Position numbers and translations under genes: made by a program
Part shown: piece by piece, positions 1 through 9,723 of the stretch
How positions within the stretch are numbered: position 1 is the stretch's first letter
Layout: every line of letters starts with the position of its first letter
Source: Anaerocolumna cellulosilytica
GTDB lineage: Bacteria; Bacillota; Clostridia; Lachnospirales; Lachnospiraceae
DNA: 64,000 bases
Direction of reading: 5' to 3'
Assembly: GCF_014218335.1 (NCBI RefSeq)
Contig: NZ_AP023367.1
Coordinates: 1,737,501-1,801,500 of the forward strand
The notes under the pieces: generated by a model
Database searches by the model: none
What the model was told of the DNA's origin: nothing
Seen by the model: only the letters and a program-made list of their open reading frames with translations

Positions 1-260
1 TCCTGTTCCTTTAACAGCAATTGCAAAGTATTGTCAATACTCTGGCAATCCAGATACTCCTTGATTTGCTGCATGGAGAAACCCAACTGGCGCAAATCGC
101 GAATTACATTTAACTTATAGATATCCTTAAGGCTATAAAGCCTGTAGTCGTTTTTGTCACGCCGCGGCTTTAATACACCGACTTTTTCGTAATATCTTAG
201 AGAATCTGTACCGATTCCATAAAGCTTTGATATCTCATTGATTTTGTAATAATCTTTCAT
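1..260 (-). CDS. MerR-family transcriptional regulator, C-terminus beyond left edge
   Basis: Reading the minus strand from an ATG at 260 gives MKDYYKINEISKLYGIGTDS and onward with LRYYEKVGVLKP, the winged-helix DNA-binding domain of the MerR family. The domain covers about residues 1-70, and the coiled-coil linker begins before the gene leaves the window. The effector-binding domain is not visible, so the ligand cannot be named. No Shine-Dalgarno precedes the ATG; a TATAAT box (265-270 on the complement) lies only 4 nt upstream. The true start may therefore be elsewhere, or the message may be almost leaderless. The gene is divergent from the YitT-like gene and probably controls it and itself through the repeated sites at 264-282 and 321-339. 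The family call is secure; the start is not. Confidence 0.88.
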   Translation of the reverse strand, partial: MKDYYKINEISKLYGIGTDSLRYYEKVGVLKPRRDKNDYRLYSLKDIYKLNVIRDLRQLGFSMQQIKEYLDCQSIDNTLQLLLKEQ

Positions 261-263
261 AAC

Positions 264-341
264 TATTATACCAGCCTTTAAATAATTTAAAATCAAATTA
301 AAAATAATACTTGACATTCGTATTATACCAGAGTTTAAAAT
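264..341 (+). promoter_or_regulatory. MerR-type promoter with two direct-repeat sites
   Basis: TTGACA at 311-316 and TAAAAT at 336-341 are 19 bp apart, the long spacer typical of MerR-activated promoters, and would drive the gene at 441. The sequence TATTATACCAG-NN-TTTAAA occurs at 264-282 (against the MerR start) and at 321-339 (inside the plus promoter), identical in 17 of 19 positions. The duplicated site is a good candidate operator; the regulator assignment is inferred from divergence. Confidence 0.55.
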
Positions 342-440
342 GAAACCGCAATGAATATTTAGAGTGTGTCTGGAATGGCTTGTTAAAAGCAAGGCGTTTT
401 AGACATACCTTAACGAATGAAAAATGGGAAGGTAGATTTT

Positions 441-1154
441 ATGAAGATGAAACGTATGTTTTTAAATTTCCTTAAGAGCTATAAAGAGCTGTTAACACCA
501 AGTAAAGTATGCTTTATGTTACTTGGTTTAGGTATTAGTTCTTTTGGGGTATACAATATACACCAGCAGACAAATATTACAGAAGGGGGTGTCATTGGCA
601 TGATTTTGCTGCTGAATCATTGGACGGGTATATCCCCCTCCATCCTTTCGCCGGTACTTGATATCCTTTGTTACGGGTTTGCTTTTCAGTTTCTGGGAGG
701 GAATTTTATTAAAGTATCCATTGTATCCACGTTAAGCCTGGCTGGCTTTTTTAAACTATGGGAACAATTTCCTCCGATTTTGCCGAATCTTACGAATTAT
801 CCACTGGCAGCAGCGTTAATAGGAGGTATGTTTGTAGGTATCGGAGTAGGGCTTGTGGTTAGGCAGGGAGGTTCCAGCGGAGGGGATGATGCCTTGGCAC
901 TGGCAATTTCTAAGTCAACACGCTGCCGTATCGCCCGGGCATATCTGGCAACGGATATTACTGTTTTATTATTTTCACTTTCTTATATACCGATGAACCG
1001 CATAGCATATTCTCTGGTTACGGTAACAGTTTCCTCTTTTCTAATTGACTTTGTTCAAAATGTCTCAAGAAAAGGTAAGCGGGATGCTGTAAAAGAAATT
1101 CAGGAGGAAGCCTGTGAGCTATATGAAGATATACTGGAGTCGGAAGAATATTGA
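441..1154 (+). CDS. YitT family (DUF161-type) membrane protein
   Basis: Predicted 237-residue integral membrane protein with about five hydrophobic segments and the family signature GGSSGGDDALALAIS near residue 140. YitT proteins are widespread Firmicutes membrane proteins whose transported substrate is generally unknown. The start at 441 is chosen because GGGAAGG at 426-432 gives good ribosome-binding spacing; an in-frame ATG at 417 has none. The usual C-terminal cytoplasmic DUF2179 domain is absent: the protein ends with a short acidic tail after the last membrane segment, so this is the short form. It is divergent from a MerR regulator and preceded by a long-spacer promoter, so it is probably MerR-controlled. 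Family confident, function unknown. Confidence 0.82.
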   Translation: MKMKRMFLNFLKSYKELLTPSKVCFMLLGLGISSFGVYNIHQQTNITEGGVIGMILLLNHWTGISPSILSPVLDILCYGFAFQFLGGNFIKVSIVSTLSLAGFFKLWEQFPPILPNLTNYPLAAALIGGMFVGIGVGLVVRQGGSSGGDDALALAISKSTRCRIARAYLATDITVLLFSLSYIPMNRIAYSLVTVTVSSFLIDFVQNVSRKGKRDAVKEIQEEACELYEDILESEEY

Positions 1155-1226
1155 ATCGATGGGATACTTGTCACATTCCTGTATTAGAGGTATATGTCGA
1201 TACCTATTCCTTTTTATTTGTGATTT

Positions 1227-1256
1227 TTGACAGGGCTTGTGGGGTTATAGTAAGAT
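1227..1256 (+). promoter_or_regulatory. Predicted sigma-A promoter of the PRD regulator gene
   Basis: TTGACA at 1227-1232 and TAAGAT at 1251-1256 with an 18-bp spacer. Transcription would start near 1263, just before the hairpin at 1274-1334, giving a leader of about 160 nt ahead of the start at 1425. Confidence 0.45.
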
Positions 1257-1273
1257 AATACTATTCATTAGGA

Positions 1274-1334
1274 AGAACTGTATTCTAATCGGAACATAGC
1301 TAAAGCTGTTTCGCTGGAATACAGTTCTCTTTTT
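1274..1334 (+). terminator. Intrinsic terminator or leader attenuator
   Basis: A perfect 12-bp stem (AGAACTGTATTC at 1274-1285, GAATACAGTTCT at 1317-1328) closes a 31-nt loop and is followed by CTTTTT. It can terminate the upstream yitT-like transcript. Because a promoter-like sequence lies immediately upstream at 1227-1256, it could equally act as an attenuator in the regulator gene's own leader. Confidence 0.65.
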
Positions 1335-1424
1335 ACATACAGAAATCAACCTTAAAGAAGCAATAAATTTAGTGTTGTAAAGTTAATGTATATAGTGTAT
1401 AAATTATTTATGGAGGTATTCGAT

Positions 1425-4124
1425 ATGAAATCCAATAAAACTCTGATTTATGAATTTATTCACAAGTGTACTCATTCTGCGGCGGCAGAAGAGTTGGGCG
1501 GAGTATCTACCCAGTATATTTCTGAACGGCTGGGAATGCAGAGAACGAATATAAGCAGTATGTTGAATATATTGGTGAAAGAAGGAACGGTTGAAAAATT
1601 AAATGGAAGACCGGTACTGTATAGGGTGAAGCCTGATGCAGTTCATCTAAAAGGGGAGCAATCTTGTTTCAGTCAGTTGATTGGTTGTGATGGCAGTCTT
1701 AAAAGTGCTGTACAGCTTGCAAAGGCAGCCATTTTATATCCCAGACGAAGTTTACATTCTTTAATATTAGGTCCAGCCGGTTCCGGTAAAAGCTATTTTG
1801 CTAGTCTTATGTATCTCTTTGCCAAAGAAAATATGATTATAAAGGAGAATGCTCCGTATGTCCGTTTTAATTGTGTAAATTATAGTGACAATACAGGACA
1901 GATGGAGAAGGAACTTTTTGGAACGGAGGGAGAGAATATATTAAAGAGGGCAGAAGGAGGCGTGCTGTTCATAGACAACATTGAGTTACTGCCCGCTCAT
2001 GCCAGAAACAGCTTGGTACGAATGGTTGAAAGTAATATGATAGAGTTAAATGGTGTCAGAAAGGAATTGAATGTAATTGTAGTATGTGCTATGAATGATA
2101 CCGTAAGCCGAAGTGTAATTGAGAATTACAGCAAGTATTTTTTTATTAAAATAACGATACCTCCTCTTAGCTTAAGAGCCTTTAAAGAAAGATTTCAGAT
2201 GATACAGCATTTTTTTACGATTGAGGCGGAGCGAAGCAATAAAACCATTCATATTAATCCTGAAATTTTGATAGGTTTACTACTTTATCAATGTGAGAAT
2301 AATGTTAAGCAGCTAAAAAGAGACATTCAATTAAGCTGTGCCAATGCTTATGCAAGAGAATTTCACATTCAGAAAAAAGAAATTATGGTGCTTATGTCAG
2401 ACTTTCCATATTATGTTCGGACAGGCTTTTTAAACCTTAAGAACCACAGGGCAGAAATCAAAGAAGTGATGTCAGAAGATTGCAGTTATGCATTCTCTAA
2501 AGAAAAAGCAACTTTAATTACACCTAATCTGGAACGTAATGGAAGAAAGAAGACTATGTATGACTGGATAGATGAAAAGGTCAATGAGCTTAAGGAACGG
2601 GGGATTGAAGAAGACGATATAAACTTTATATTGAGTGTTGATATTGAAAATGAATTCAAACAGTACAGCAAAAGACTGGGAGAACAGATTGTAGATAAGG
2701 AACAGTTATCCCAACTTGTGAATAAGCGGATTATTGAATTGGTAGGCGACTTTTTGGAAGAAGCAACGGGGAGATTTAATAAAGTGTATCCGGTGTCTGT
2801 TTTTTATGGATTATGTTTACATTTGAATTCCACACTGAATAAGCAGAATAAATCACAACGGTTAAGCAATGAACAGATTATGGAGATTATTAAGAACAAC
2901 GGCAGTGAATATGGATATTGTCTTAAGTTCGTTGGAGCATTGGAGCAGGAATTTAAGATTAAACTGCCCATAGATGAGGTGGTCTTTCTAACTCTGTTTT
3001 TAACAAAAGAGCCAATGGCAGAGGAGACAAACCTACATCCGGTGGTTTTGATTGCACTTCATGGAGAAGCCGCAGCCAGATCAATCGTAGAAGTGGTAAA
3101 CTTTATGAGCGGTTACCCAGCTTATTCCTATGATATGCCTATGGATAAAAGTACAGATACTGCTTACGAAGAGTTGAAGAAATTGGTTCTTAAAATTCAT
3201 AAGGGAAAAGGGATTTTTGTGATTTACGATATGGGCTCCTTTAAGACCATGTTTGACATGATAGCTTCTGAAACCGGTGTTGAAATCAAGACGCTAGAAA
3301 TACCTTTAACACTGCTGGCACTGGATTGCAGCCGTAAAGTCATGATCGGAATGTCGGTGGAAGAAATTTATAAGGATATGCTGGAAAGTTACCAGGGAAT
3401 CCTTGAACACAAAGAAGATATGAGTTTAAGGATTAACAGTAAGAATGTAGTGCTGACCCTCTGTATGAGCGGTGAAGGTGCAGCAGTTCAGATAAAAAAG
3501 TATATTGAGAAGCATATACGGCCAAAGAATGTTGAAATCATAGCTCTTGCCATTTCAAATCACCAATTGCTGCTGGAGGAAGTCAATAAGATAAAAGAAA
3601 AGCACAATATTATCTGTGTGGTGGGTAGTTATGATCCTCAATTATTCGGAATCCGATTTGTATCTATAACGGATGTATTCCAAGAGGATTGTAAGGAATT
3701 AAAGGCTGTTTTAGAATTGTATGATAAAACAGAGCTTGTTAAGAATAAAGCAGATGATTATTTTGAGGTGATTTTTGACCATCTATCGGAAGAATTAAAG
3801 CTGATAGATGTTGAAAAACTCCGCATCCTATTACCGCTGGTTTTAAAAGAATTTCAGGGAAATTCAGGCTGCTATTTGATAAAGGAACAGGAGCTTGCAC
3901 TTATGATTCACATAGCCTGCTGTATGGAACACTTAAAAGGCGGCTATGAGACACCTGCCAACCGGAATAAAAAAGAAGTCATTACTCAGAATACAGAACT
4001 GTACCGGACGTTAAAACAAAGTCTTAAAAAAGTAGAAAATGAGTTTGAGCTAGAGTTTGATGACAACGAAATAGCAAATATACTATCAATCATTAAGCTT
4101 TCAAAGGATGGAAAGCTCACGTAA
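1425..4124 (+). CDS. LevR-like PRD transcriptional regulator with degenerate AAA+ domain
   Basis: An 899-residue multidomain regulator laid out like LevR/ManR activators of PTS operons: N-terminal winged HTH (about 1-68), AAA+ domain with Walker A GPAGSGKS (116-123), a PRD around 400-510 (histidine in YGLCLHLN), an EIIA-Man-like domain (LIALHGEAAA), an EIIB-like segment (LTLCMSGEGAA) and a C-terminal PRD (LMIHIACCMEHL). Canonical family members use GAFTGA to contact sigma-54. Here the stretch after ELFG (163-166) runs straight into TEGENILKRAEGG, so GAFTGA is missing, and Walker B reads LFIDNIE instead of LFLDEI. Sigma-54 activation is therefore doubtful, which fits the sigma-A-like promoter before the PTS operon. 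The start at 1425 follows GGAGGT; an upstream ATG at 1386 has no ribosome binding site. Probable role: PTS-phosphorylation-dependent control of the next four genes. Confidence 0.85.
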   Translation: MKSNKTLIYEFIHKCTHSAAAEELGGVSTQYISERLGMQRTNISSMLNILVKEGTVEKLNGRPVLYRVKPDAVHLKGEQSCFSQLIGCDGSLKSAVQLAKAAILYPRRSLHSLILGPAGSGKSYFASLMYLFAKENMIIKENAPYVRFNCVNYSDNTGQMEKELFGTEGENILKRAEGGVLFIDNIELLPAHARNSLVRMVESNMIELNGVRKELNVIVVCAMNDTVSRSVIENYSKYFFIKITIPPLSLRAFKERFQMIQHFFTIEAERSNKTIHINPEILIGLLLYQCENNVKQLKRDIQLSCANAYAREFHIQKKEIMVLMSDFPYYVRTGFLNLKNHRAEIKEVMSEDCSYAFSKEKATLITPNLERNGRKKTMYDWIDEKVNELKERGIEEDDINFILSVDIENEFKQYSKRLGEQIVDKEQLSQLVNKRIIELVGDFLEEATGRFNKVYPVSVFYGLCLHLNSTLNKQNKSQRLSNEQIMEIIKNNGSEYGYCLKFVGALEQEFKIKLPIDEVVFLTLFLTKEPMAEETNLHPVVLIALHGEAAARSIVEVVNFMSGYPAYSYDMPMDKSTDTAYEELKKLVLKIHKGKGIFVIYDMGSFKTMFDMIASETGVEIKTLEIPLTLLALDCSRKVMIGMSVEEIYKDMLESYQGILEHKEDMSLRINSKNVVLTLCMSGEGAAVQIKKYIEKHIRPKNVEIIALAISNHQLLLEEVNKIKEKHNIICVVGSYDPQLFGIRFVSITDVFQEDCKELKAVLELYDKTELVKNKADDYFEVIFDHLSEELKLIDVEKLRILLPLVLKEFQGNSGCYLIKEQELALMIHIACCMEHLKGGYETPANRNKKEVITQNTELYRTLKQSLKKVENEFELEFDDNEIANILSIIKLSKDGKLT

Positions 4125-4316
4125 TAAAAAGATAACAAAAAAACAAATAAAATTTTTTGAATTTCTAGTGTATAATTTTCATACAAAGAGTGTTGCAAAT
4201 AAGCCTTGTGTGTGGAGACACTATTTCAAAAAAGAGTGTGAGGATAAACACTAAGGGGAAACTCGCAAAGGTATAAAGTGAAAAGGGATATACGGTATGT
4301 AGAAGTGTATAAAAGA

Positions 4317-4347
4317 GCGTTGAAATCAAGGGTTTCACGCTTTTTTT
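4317..4347 (+). terminator. Intrinsic terminator after the PRD regulator
   Basis: GCGTTGAAA (4317-4325) pairs with TTTCACGC (4333-4340), with one bulged T, and is followed by seven T residues. Confidence 0.8.
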
Positions 4348-4353
4348 ATACTA

Positions 4354-4382
4354 TTGACAGAAGTAGATACATCGTGTATTGT
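4354..4382 (+). promoter_or_regulatory. Predicted sigma-A promoter of the PTS operon
   Basis: TTGACA at 4354-4359 and TATTGT at 4377-4382, 17-bp spacer, directly after the regulator's terminator. No convincing -24/-12 sigma-54 element (TGGC-N-TTGC) was found between 4125 and 4690. Confidence 0.6.
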
Positions 4383-4690
4383 AGGGGTAGAGTATAAAGT
4401 GTATATTGTTCTTTGGAAGTTCAGGAGCAAACTTATACCGGTTCTCATACAACAGAATATACTTCAAAAGCAGTATGAAAGTGCATAAGCCAGAAGAGTC
4501 TTTTTGATTCTAGTCGACAGAGTCAAAAATATAAATAGGTATAAGAAAAAGCTGACTTTATGAATCTGCTGCTAAGTCTTTTAAGTAAGGCGTACGTTGG
4601 CCAATACGGTATTTACTGACAGTCACTGTATATTCTTTCTGTAAAATAAGTGGGTTTAGTAAAAATTATATCTACAGGAGGTTTATTCTT
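4383..4690 (+). other. Long leader of the PTS operon with a hairpin
   Basis: About 300 nt of untranslated leader separate the predicted promoter from the EIIC start. It contains a stem of 11 pairs (4501-4511 with 4519-4529, one G-U pair, 7-nt loop) that lacks a following T-run. No recognised riboswitch or RAT antiterminator sequence was seen. Its length suggests post-initiation control, but this is inference. Confidence 0.4.
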
Positions 4691-5983
4691 ATGTCAAATT
4701 TTAAACAGTTTTTTGAACAAAAAGTAGTACCGGTTACCGGCAAGATGAGTTCAAATAAAATAATAAAGGCATTAACTAGTTCTATGATGGCTACTATGCC
4801 ACTATCTTTAGGTACCAGTATTGTAGCAATCTTGGCAAACTTCCCAATTGCTTCTTGGACTAATTTTTTGGCAGCTCATGGAATCAATGTCCATGCAACG
4901 GCAATCATTGGTGGTACGACGCAAATTATGGGGCTGTTCCTGGCATTTTTGGTGGCTTATAATTATACAAAACTCTTGGGTGAAGATGCAATTACAGGTG
5001 GTGTATTATCCCTTGGTACGTTTATTATACTTATGCCTCAAACCTATGCACTTGCTGATGGTGCTTCCTTAAGTGTACTGCAATTAAAGTACCTTGGCAG
5101 TTCAGGTATATTTGTATCTATGATTGTAGGTATATTAATTCCATGTTTGTACTGTTTTTTGCAAAAAAAAGGTTTTGTGATAAAGTTTCCGGATAGTGTT
5201 CCCGAGATGATAACAAAGTCCTTAAGCCCGACTTTTATAGCGATGATTGTGTTCATTGTAGTATTTGGTGTTCGTATCGCCTTTGGATATACCCCATACG
5301 GAAATATATTTGACTTTATTAATAACACCGTTGGACAACCTATTATGTTATTAGGTTCTTCTCCGATTTCCCTCATAATGGTATATGCCATCGGAAATCT
5401 GTTCTGGTGTTTCGGTATTCATCCAGGCTCTGTACTTACCTTTTATACACCGGTAATATTAACAGTAATTACAGGTAATATTGAAGCTTTTCAGAAGGGA
5501 AGCCCATTGCCTTATTTAACCTTTATTATAGTTTACACCTTTATTATGCTTGGTGGTACCGGCAGTACATTAGGGTTGGCCTTTGATATGTTCTTGTTTT
5601 CAAAATCTAAACGCTTTAAAGCCTTAGGAAAATTAGCAATTATACCGAACATATTTAATATTAATGAACCGTTAATTTTCGGTACGCCAATTATTTTCAA
5701 CCCTATTTTTATCATACCTATGATAGCAACTCCATTTTTAAATGGCGGTATTGCCATATTGCTAGTTAAATTGGGAGCATACAGCACCTATAACCCGACT
5801 ATAAAAATGCCTTGGACAATGCCTGCACCTATAACCGCACTGATACAGACTGGTGTATGGGCATCACTTGGTGTATGCCTCGTCATTGTCGCAACGGCAA
5901 TTTTATACTATCCATTCTTTAAGTTTGCAGATAAACAGGCAGTCAAAGAAGAAATGCAGGAAGAGACTGCGCAGGCAGTATAA
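4691..5983 (+). CDS. PTS lactose/cellobiose-family transporter subunit EIIC
   Basis: A 430-residue polytopic membrane protein of the lactose/N,N'-diacetylchitobiose/beta-glucoside EIIC family. Recognisable stretches are the N-terminal FEQKVVPVTGKMSSNK, the conserved WCFGIHPGSV and the INEPLIFGTPIIFNP loop that carries the sugar-binding and phosphotransfer region. It forms the membrane channel that imports and phosphorylates a beta-glucoside such as cellobiose, with phosphate supplied by the EIIA and EIIB proteins encoded next. The length is typical of the family. Start follows AGGAGG. Gene order EIIC-EIIB-EIIA-GH1 behind a PRD regulator supports cellobiose or a related aryl/alkyl beta-glucoside as substrate, but the exact sugar cannot be read from sequence. 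Confidence 0.92.
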   Translation: MSNFKQFFEQKVVPVTGKMSSNKIIKALTSSMMATMPLSLGTSIVAILANFPIASWTNFLAAHGINVHATAIIGGTTQIMGLFLAFLVAYNYTKLLGEDAITGGVLSLGTFIILMPQTYALADGASLSVLQLKYLGSSGIFVSMIVGILIPCLYCFLQKKGFVIKFPDSVPEMITKSLSPTFIAMIVFIVVFGVRIAFGYTPYGNIFDFINNTVGQPIMLLGSSPISLIMVYAIGNLFWCFGIHPGSVLTFYTPVILTVITGNIEAFQKGSPLPYLTFIIVYTFIMLGGTGSTLGLAFDMFLFSKSKRFKALGKLAIIPNIFNINEPLIFGTPIIFNPIFIIPMIATPFLNGGIAILLVKLGAYSTYNPTIKMPWTMPAPITALIQTGVWASLGVCLVIVATAILYYPFFKFADKQAVKEEMQEETAQAV

Positions 5984-6114
5984 AAACGAACCGAACGAAT
6001 AAAACTGTTTTCCGGAGGTTATAAGACGGTTCCTCTGCCGGAAGATATATTAAAATACATTCCGGCAAGGCATTGTCTTACACGTTCAGGTAAAAGAAAA
6101 AGGAGAGAAGAAAA

Positions 6115-6420
6115 ATGATACATGTATTATTATGTTGTTCCAACGGTATGTCTACCAGTATTCTGGTCAAGAAAATGCAGGCGGCTGCTTTAGAGAAGGG
6201 AATGGAAGCTGAAATTTGGGCTGTGTCAAAGGTTGACTTGCCGGCACATATGGATAAAGCGGATATTATTTTATTAGGCCCTCAGATTCGATTTGCTTTA
6301 AATGAGATAAAGAATGAAGTTGGGGAAAGTAAGCCGGTAGATGTAATTGATATAATGGATTATGGTACCATGAACGGAAGCAAGGTATTAGATCTTGCAT
6401 TACAAAAACTAGGGAAGTAA
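6115..6420 (+). CDS. PTS lactose/cellobiose-family subunit EIIB
   Basis: A 101-residue cytoplasmic phosphocarrier. The phosphocysteine loop is near the N-terminus, LLCCSNGMSTS, with Cys8 the expected phosphorylated residue. EIIB takes phosphate from EIIA and passes it to the sugar bound by EIIC. Start follows AGGAGAG with normal spacing. The 131 bp between the EIIC stop and this gene contain GC-rich complementary segments (CCGGAGG and CCTCTGCCGG, about 6014-6043) that may fold and adjust subunit stoichiometry; that role is inferred. Confidence 0.93.
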   Translation: MIHVLLCCSNGMSTSILVKKMQAAALEKGMEAEIWAVSKVDLPAHMDKADIILLGPQIRFALNEIKNEVGESKPVDVIDIMDYGTMNGSKVLDLALQKLGK

Positions 6421-6436
6421 CGAAAGGGGTATATAG

Positions 6437-6742
6437 ATGGAAGAACTGGAATTACTTTGCTTTGAAATTATATCCTCTGTAGGGGCATCACGTTCCTGTT
6501 ATGTAGAGGCAATACAAGCGGCAAAAAAAGATGATTTTGAAAAAGCTGCCGAATTATTGGATGAAGGCAGAAAGCATTATCGTGACGGACACTTAAAACA
6601 CGCTTCCTTGATTCAGAAAGAAGCGGCAGGAGGTAAAACAGAATTCTCCATTCTGTTAGTACATGCAGAAGACCAGATGATGAGTGCAGAGGTGTTGGAA
6701 ATATTTGCACAGGAACTTGTTGAATTATACAATAAGAAATAG
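6437..6742 (+). CDS. PTS lactose/cellobiose-family subunit EIIA
   Basis: A 101-residue three-helix EIIA of the lactose/cellobiose type. The active-site segment LLVHAEDQMM contains His76, the expected phosphorylated residue, and Asp79 at the +3 position known to be needed at the trimer centre in this family. It accepts phosphate from HPr and hands it to the EIIB encoded 17 nt upstream. It starts shortly after a GAAAGGGG ribosome binding site and belongs to the same operon as EIIC, EIIB and the GH1 enzyme. No EI or HPr gene is present in the window. Confidence 0.93.
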   Translation: MEELELLCFEIISSVGASRSCYVEAIQAAKKDDFEKAAELLDEGRKHYRDGHLKHASLIQKEAAGGKTEFSILLVHAEDQMMSAEVLEIFAQELVELYNKK

Positions 6743-6760
6743 CAGCTCATGTTACGATAG

Positions 6761-8203
<1,443 letters not shown>

Positions 8204-8209
8204 ATTGAT

Positions 8210-8256
8210 AAAGCAGCCATTATACCGGGTAAAAAGCGGAATTTTGGCTGCTTTTT
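8210..8256. terminator. Terminator between convergent operons
   Basis: AAAGCAGCCA (8210-8219) pairs with TGGCTGCTTT (8245-8254) and a short T-run follows. It lies between the GH1 stop and the convergent decarboxylase-like stop at 8258. Confidence 0.75.
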
Positions 8257-8257
8257 G

Positions 8258-8908
8258 TTATCTGTCGTGTCTGCTTACCCTGGCTATGGGAAAGGTTATG
8301 GCAAAAGGTTCTGCCTTAATCACTGCAATTGGTTTAATACCTGAAATGTCAGGAAATAAGTCGCCGTTAATCTTTATCGTATCTATTTTAGCAAGTCTTC
8401 CTTTGCCGTTGCCAAAAAAGCGGGTGTAGTAATATTTGCCGTTTTGTTCCTGCACGAGGGGGAAGGGAAGAAAGCGGGTTGTAATGGGAAAAGAGGGGCC
8501 AAAGGAACTAAGGGTAATATCAGCGGCTGTGGTACCTGCCACGGAGATTCTAATACGCTCCTTGTTTTTATGAATGGCTTTAAATTTGAAATCGGCCTGT
8601 TCCTTTTTAATACCCCAGTTTTTTTTCCCGTTCACAACACTCTTCATAGTAGAAACATAAATTTTACTTATGGTGTTCAGCTTTTTACCCTGGTGGTTGA
8701 ATTTTCCTGGAATAAAAAGAAGTTCTCCGTAAGGACCTGCATTAGAAGAAGCGTAGTCAACCAGCATAACACTGCCCAGGCCGCCTGCAAACTTATTTTC
8801 TAAATAAGCTGGTACGTTTGCATTCTTTTTTATAAAATCTTTGTCAAATTTATAAAGAAAAATATACCCCTTTCCGTTTAGGTTCCAGGGTGCGGGAAAG
8901 AATTCCAT
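8258..8908 (-). CDS. Acetoacetate decarboxylase-fold family protein
   Basis: A 216-residue protein beginning MEFFPAPWNLNGKGYIFLYK, typical of acetoacetate-decarboxylase-like (ADC superfamily) proteins, with the conserved STMKSVVNGKKNWGIKKE segment around residues 86-103 where ADC enzymes carry the Schiff-base lysine region. True acetoacetate decarboxylases are somewhat longer, and this subgroup has uncertain chemistry. Which lysine, if any, is catalytic cannot be settled here. It is separated by one base from the upstream SDR gene and has its own AAAGGAGAT ribosome binding site, so the two are co-transcribed, probably under the MarR regulator at 9724-10179. A role in converting a small keto acid or hydrophobic ligand with the SDR is inferred only. 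Confidence 0.7.
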   Translation of the reverse strand: MEFFPAPWNLNGKGYIFLYKFDKDFIKKNANVPAYLENKFAGGLGSVMLVDYASSNAGPYGELLFIPGKFNHQGKKLNTISKIYVSTMKSVVNGKKNWGIKKEQADFKFKAIHKNKERIRISVAGTTAADITLSSFGPSFPITTRFLPFPLVQEQNGKYYYTRFFGNGKGRLAKIDTIKINGDLFPDISGIKPIAVIKAEPFAITFPIARVSRHDR

Positions 8909-8909
8909 A

Positions 8910-9683
8910 TTAAATATCTCCTTTCTTTTTTAACCAGTTCTTAAAGCGCATATATTCAACATAAGTATACAATCGGGTAATTATAGGCAGAAGCCTGCCA
9001 ACTGTTAAAGTAAGAATAAACAGTCTTGAGGTATAGATGCTGTTTTTCTTTTTCTTTATTCCGTTGAGAATAGAGGAGGCAACTGCTTTAGAGCTTTGGC
9101 TGGGATGGGGAACCGGACTGTTACCAGCCTGTTTAAAAAAGGCAGTACGGGTTGCTATTGGATAAACCACCTGAAATATCTGCCCCCTTTCCAGTTCGTA
9201 GCGATAAGCATCTGCAAAACCACGAATCGCAGCTTTTGTGCTGCTATAAAGGGCATACCCGGGAAGTGAAAGGTGAGCCATACCACTGGCGGTAGTTATA
9301 AATTGATAGGGCATATGCTCATGAATTTCGTTCATCTTTTGAGCGCAATACAGAACACTTAAGGTATTGGTCTGAAAGATAGTACTTAGGTGGGACCAGT
9401 CTGGCGTTGCTAGTTTTTCATAATAAGCAAAACCTGCATTCGCCACAAAGATGTCAATCGTACCCATAATGGCCAACGCATTTACAAACAATCTGTCTAA
9501 TTCCTCAGGCTTTGATACATCACAGGATAGAACATGGAGTCTTTGGGATTTTAGTTTAACAGGCTCATGATTCTTTACAACGGCGACTACAGTGCATTTT
9601 TCAGCTAATAGCTTTTTCACCAGTTCAAACCCGATACCCGATGAAGCACCGGTAACAACCACTTTTTTATTGCGCAGATTCAT
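8910..9683 (-). CDS. Short-chain dehydrogenase/reductase
   Basis: A 257-residue classical SDR. The cofactor-binding TGASSGIG is at residues 11-18, the NAG motif follows (VANAGFAYY), and the active site has Ser in TTASGM and the YSSTK motif. A C-terminal hydrophobic stretch (LFILTLTVGRLLPII) resembles membrane-anchored SDRs that act on lipids. The start at 9683 is chosen because AAGGAAGG lies just upstream; the longer in-frame start at 9719 would place that site inside the coding region. It lies between the MarR gene (40 bp upstream) and the decarboxylase-like gene. Substrate unknown. Confidence 0.88.
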   Translation of the reverse strand: MNLRNKKVVVTGASSGIGFELVKKLLAEKCTVVAVVKNHEPVKLKSQRLHVLSCDVSKPEELDRLFVNALAIMGTIDIFVANAGFAYYEKLATPDWSHLSTIFQTNTLSVLYCAQKMNEIHEHMPYQFITTASGMAHLSLPGYALYSSTKAAIRGFADAYRYELERGQIFQVVYPIATRTAFFKQAGNSPVPHPSQSSKAVASSILNGIKKKKNSIYTSRLFILTLTVGRLLPIITRLYTYVEYMRFKNWLKKKGDI

Positions 9684-9723
9684 AGTACCTTCCTTTCTTA
9701 ACGCATTAGATACTAACAATAGT

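Noticed and set aside
4590-4625. Possible sigma-54 -24/-12 promoter (TTGGCC...) before the PTS operon
   Set aside because: The required GC at the -12 position with correct spacing is missing, and the upstream activator lacks GAFTGA.
5044-5391. Minus-strand 115-codon frame inside the EIIC gene
   Set aside because: Antisense to a conserved membrane transporter gene with no initiation signals.
8444-8803. Plus-strand 119-codon frame opposite the decarboxylase-like gene
   Set aside because: It lies fully antisense to a well-supported gene, has no ribosome binding site and gives no recognisable protein.
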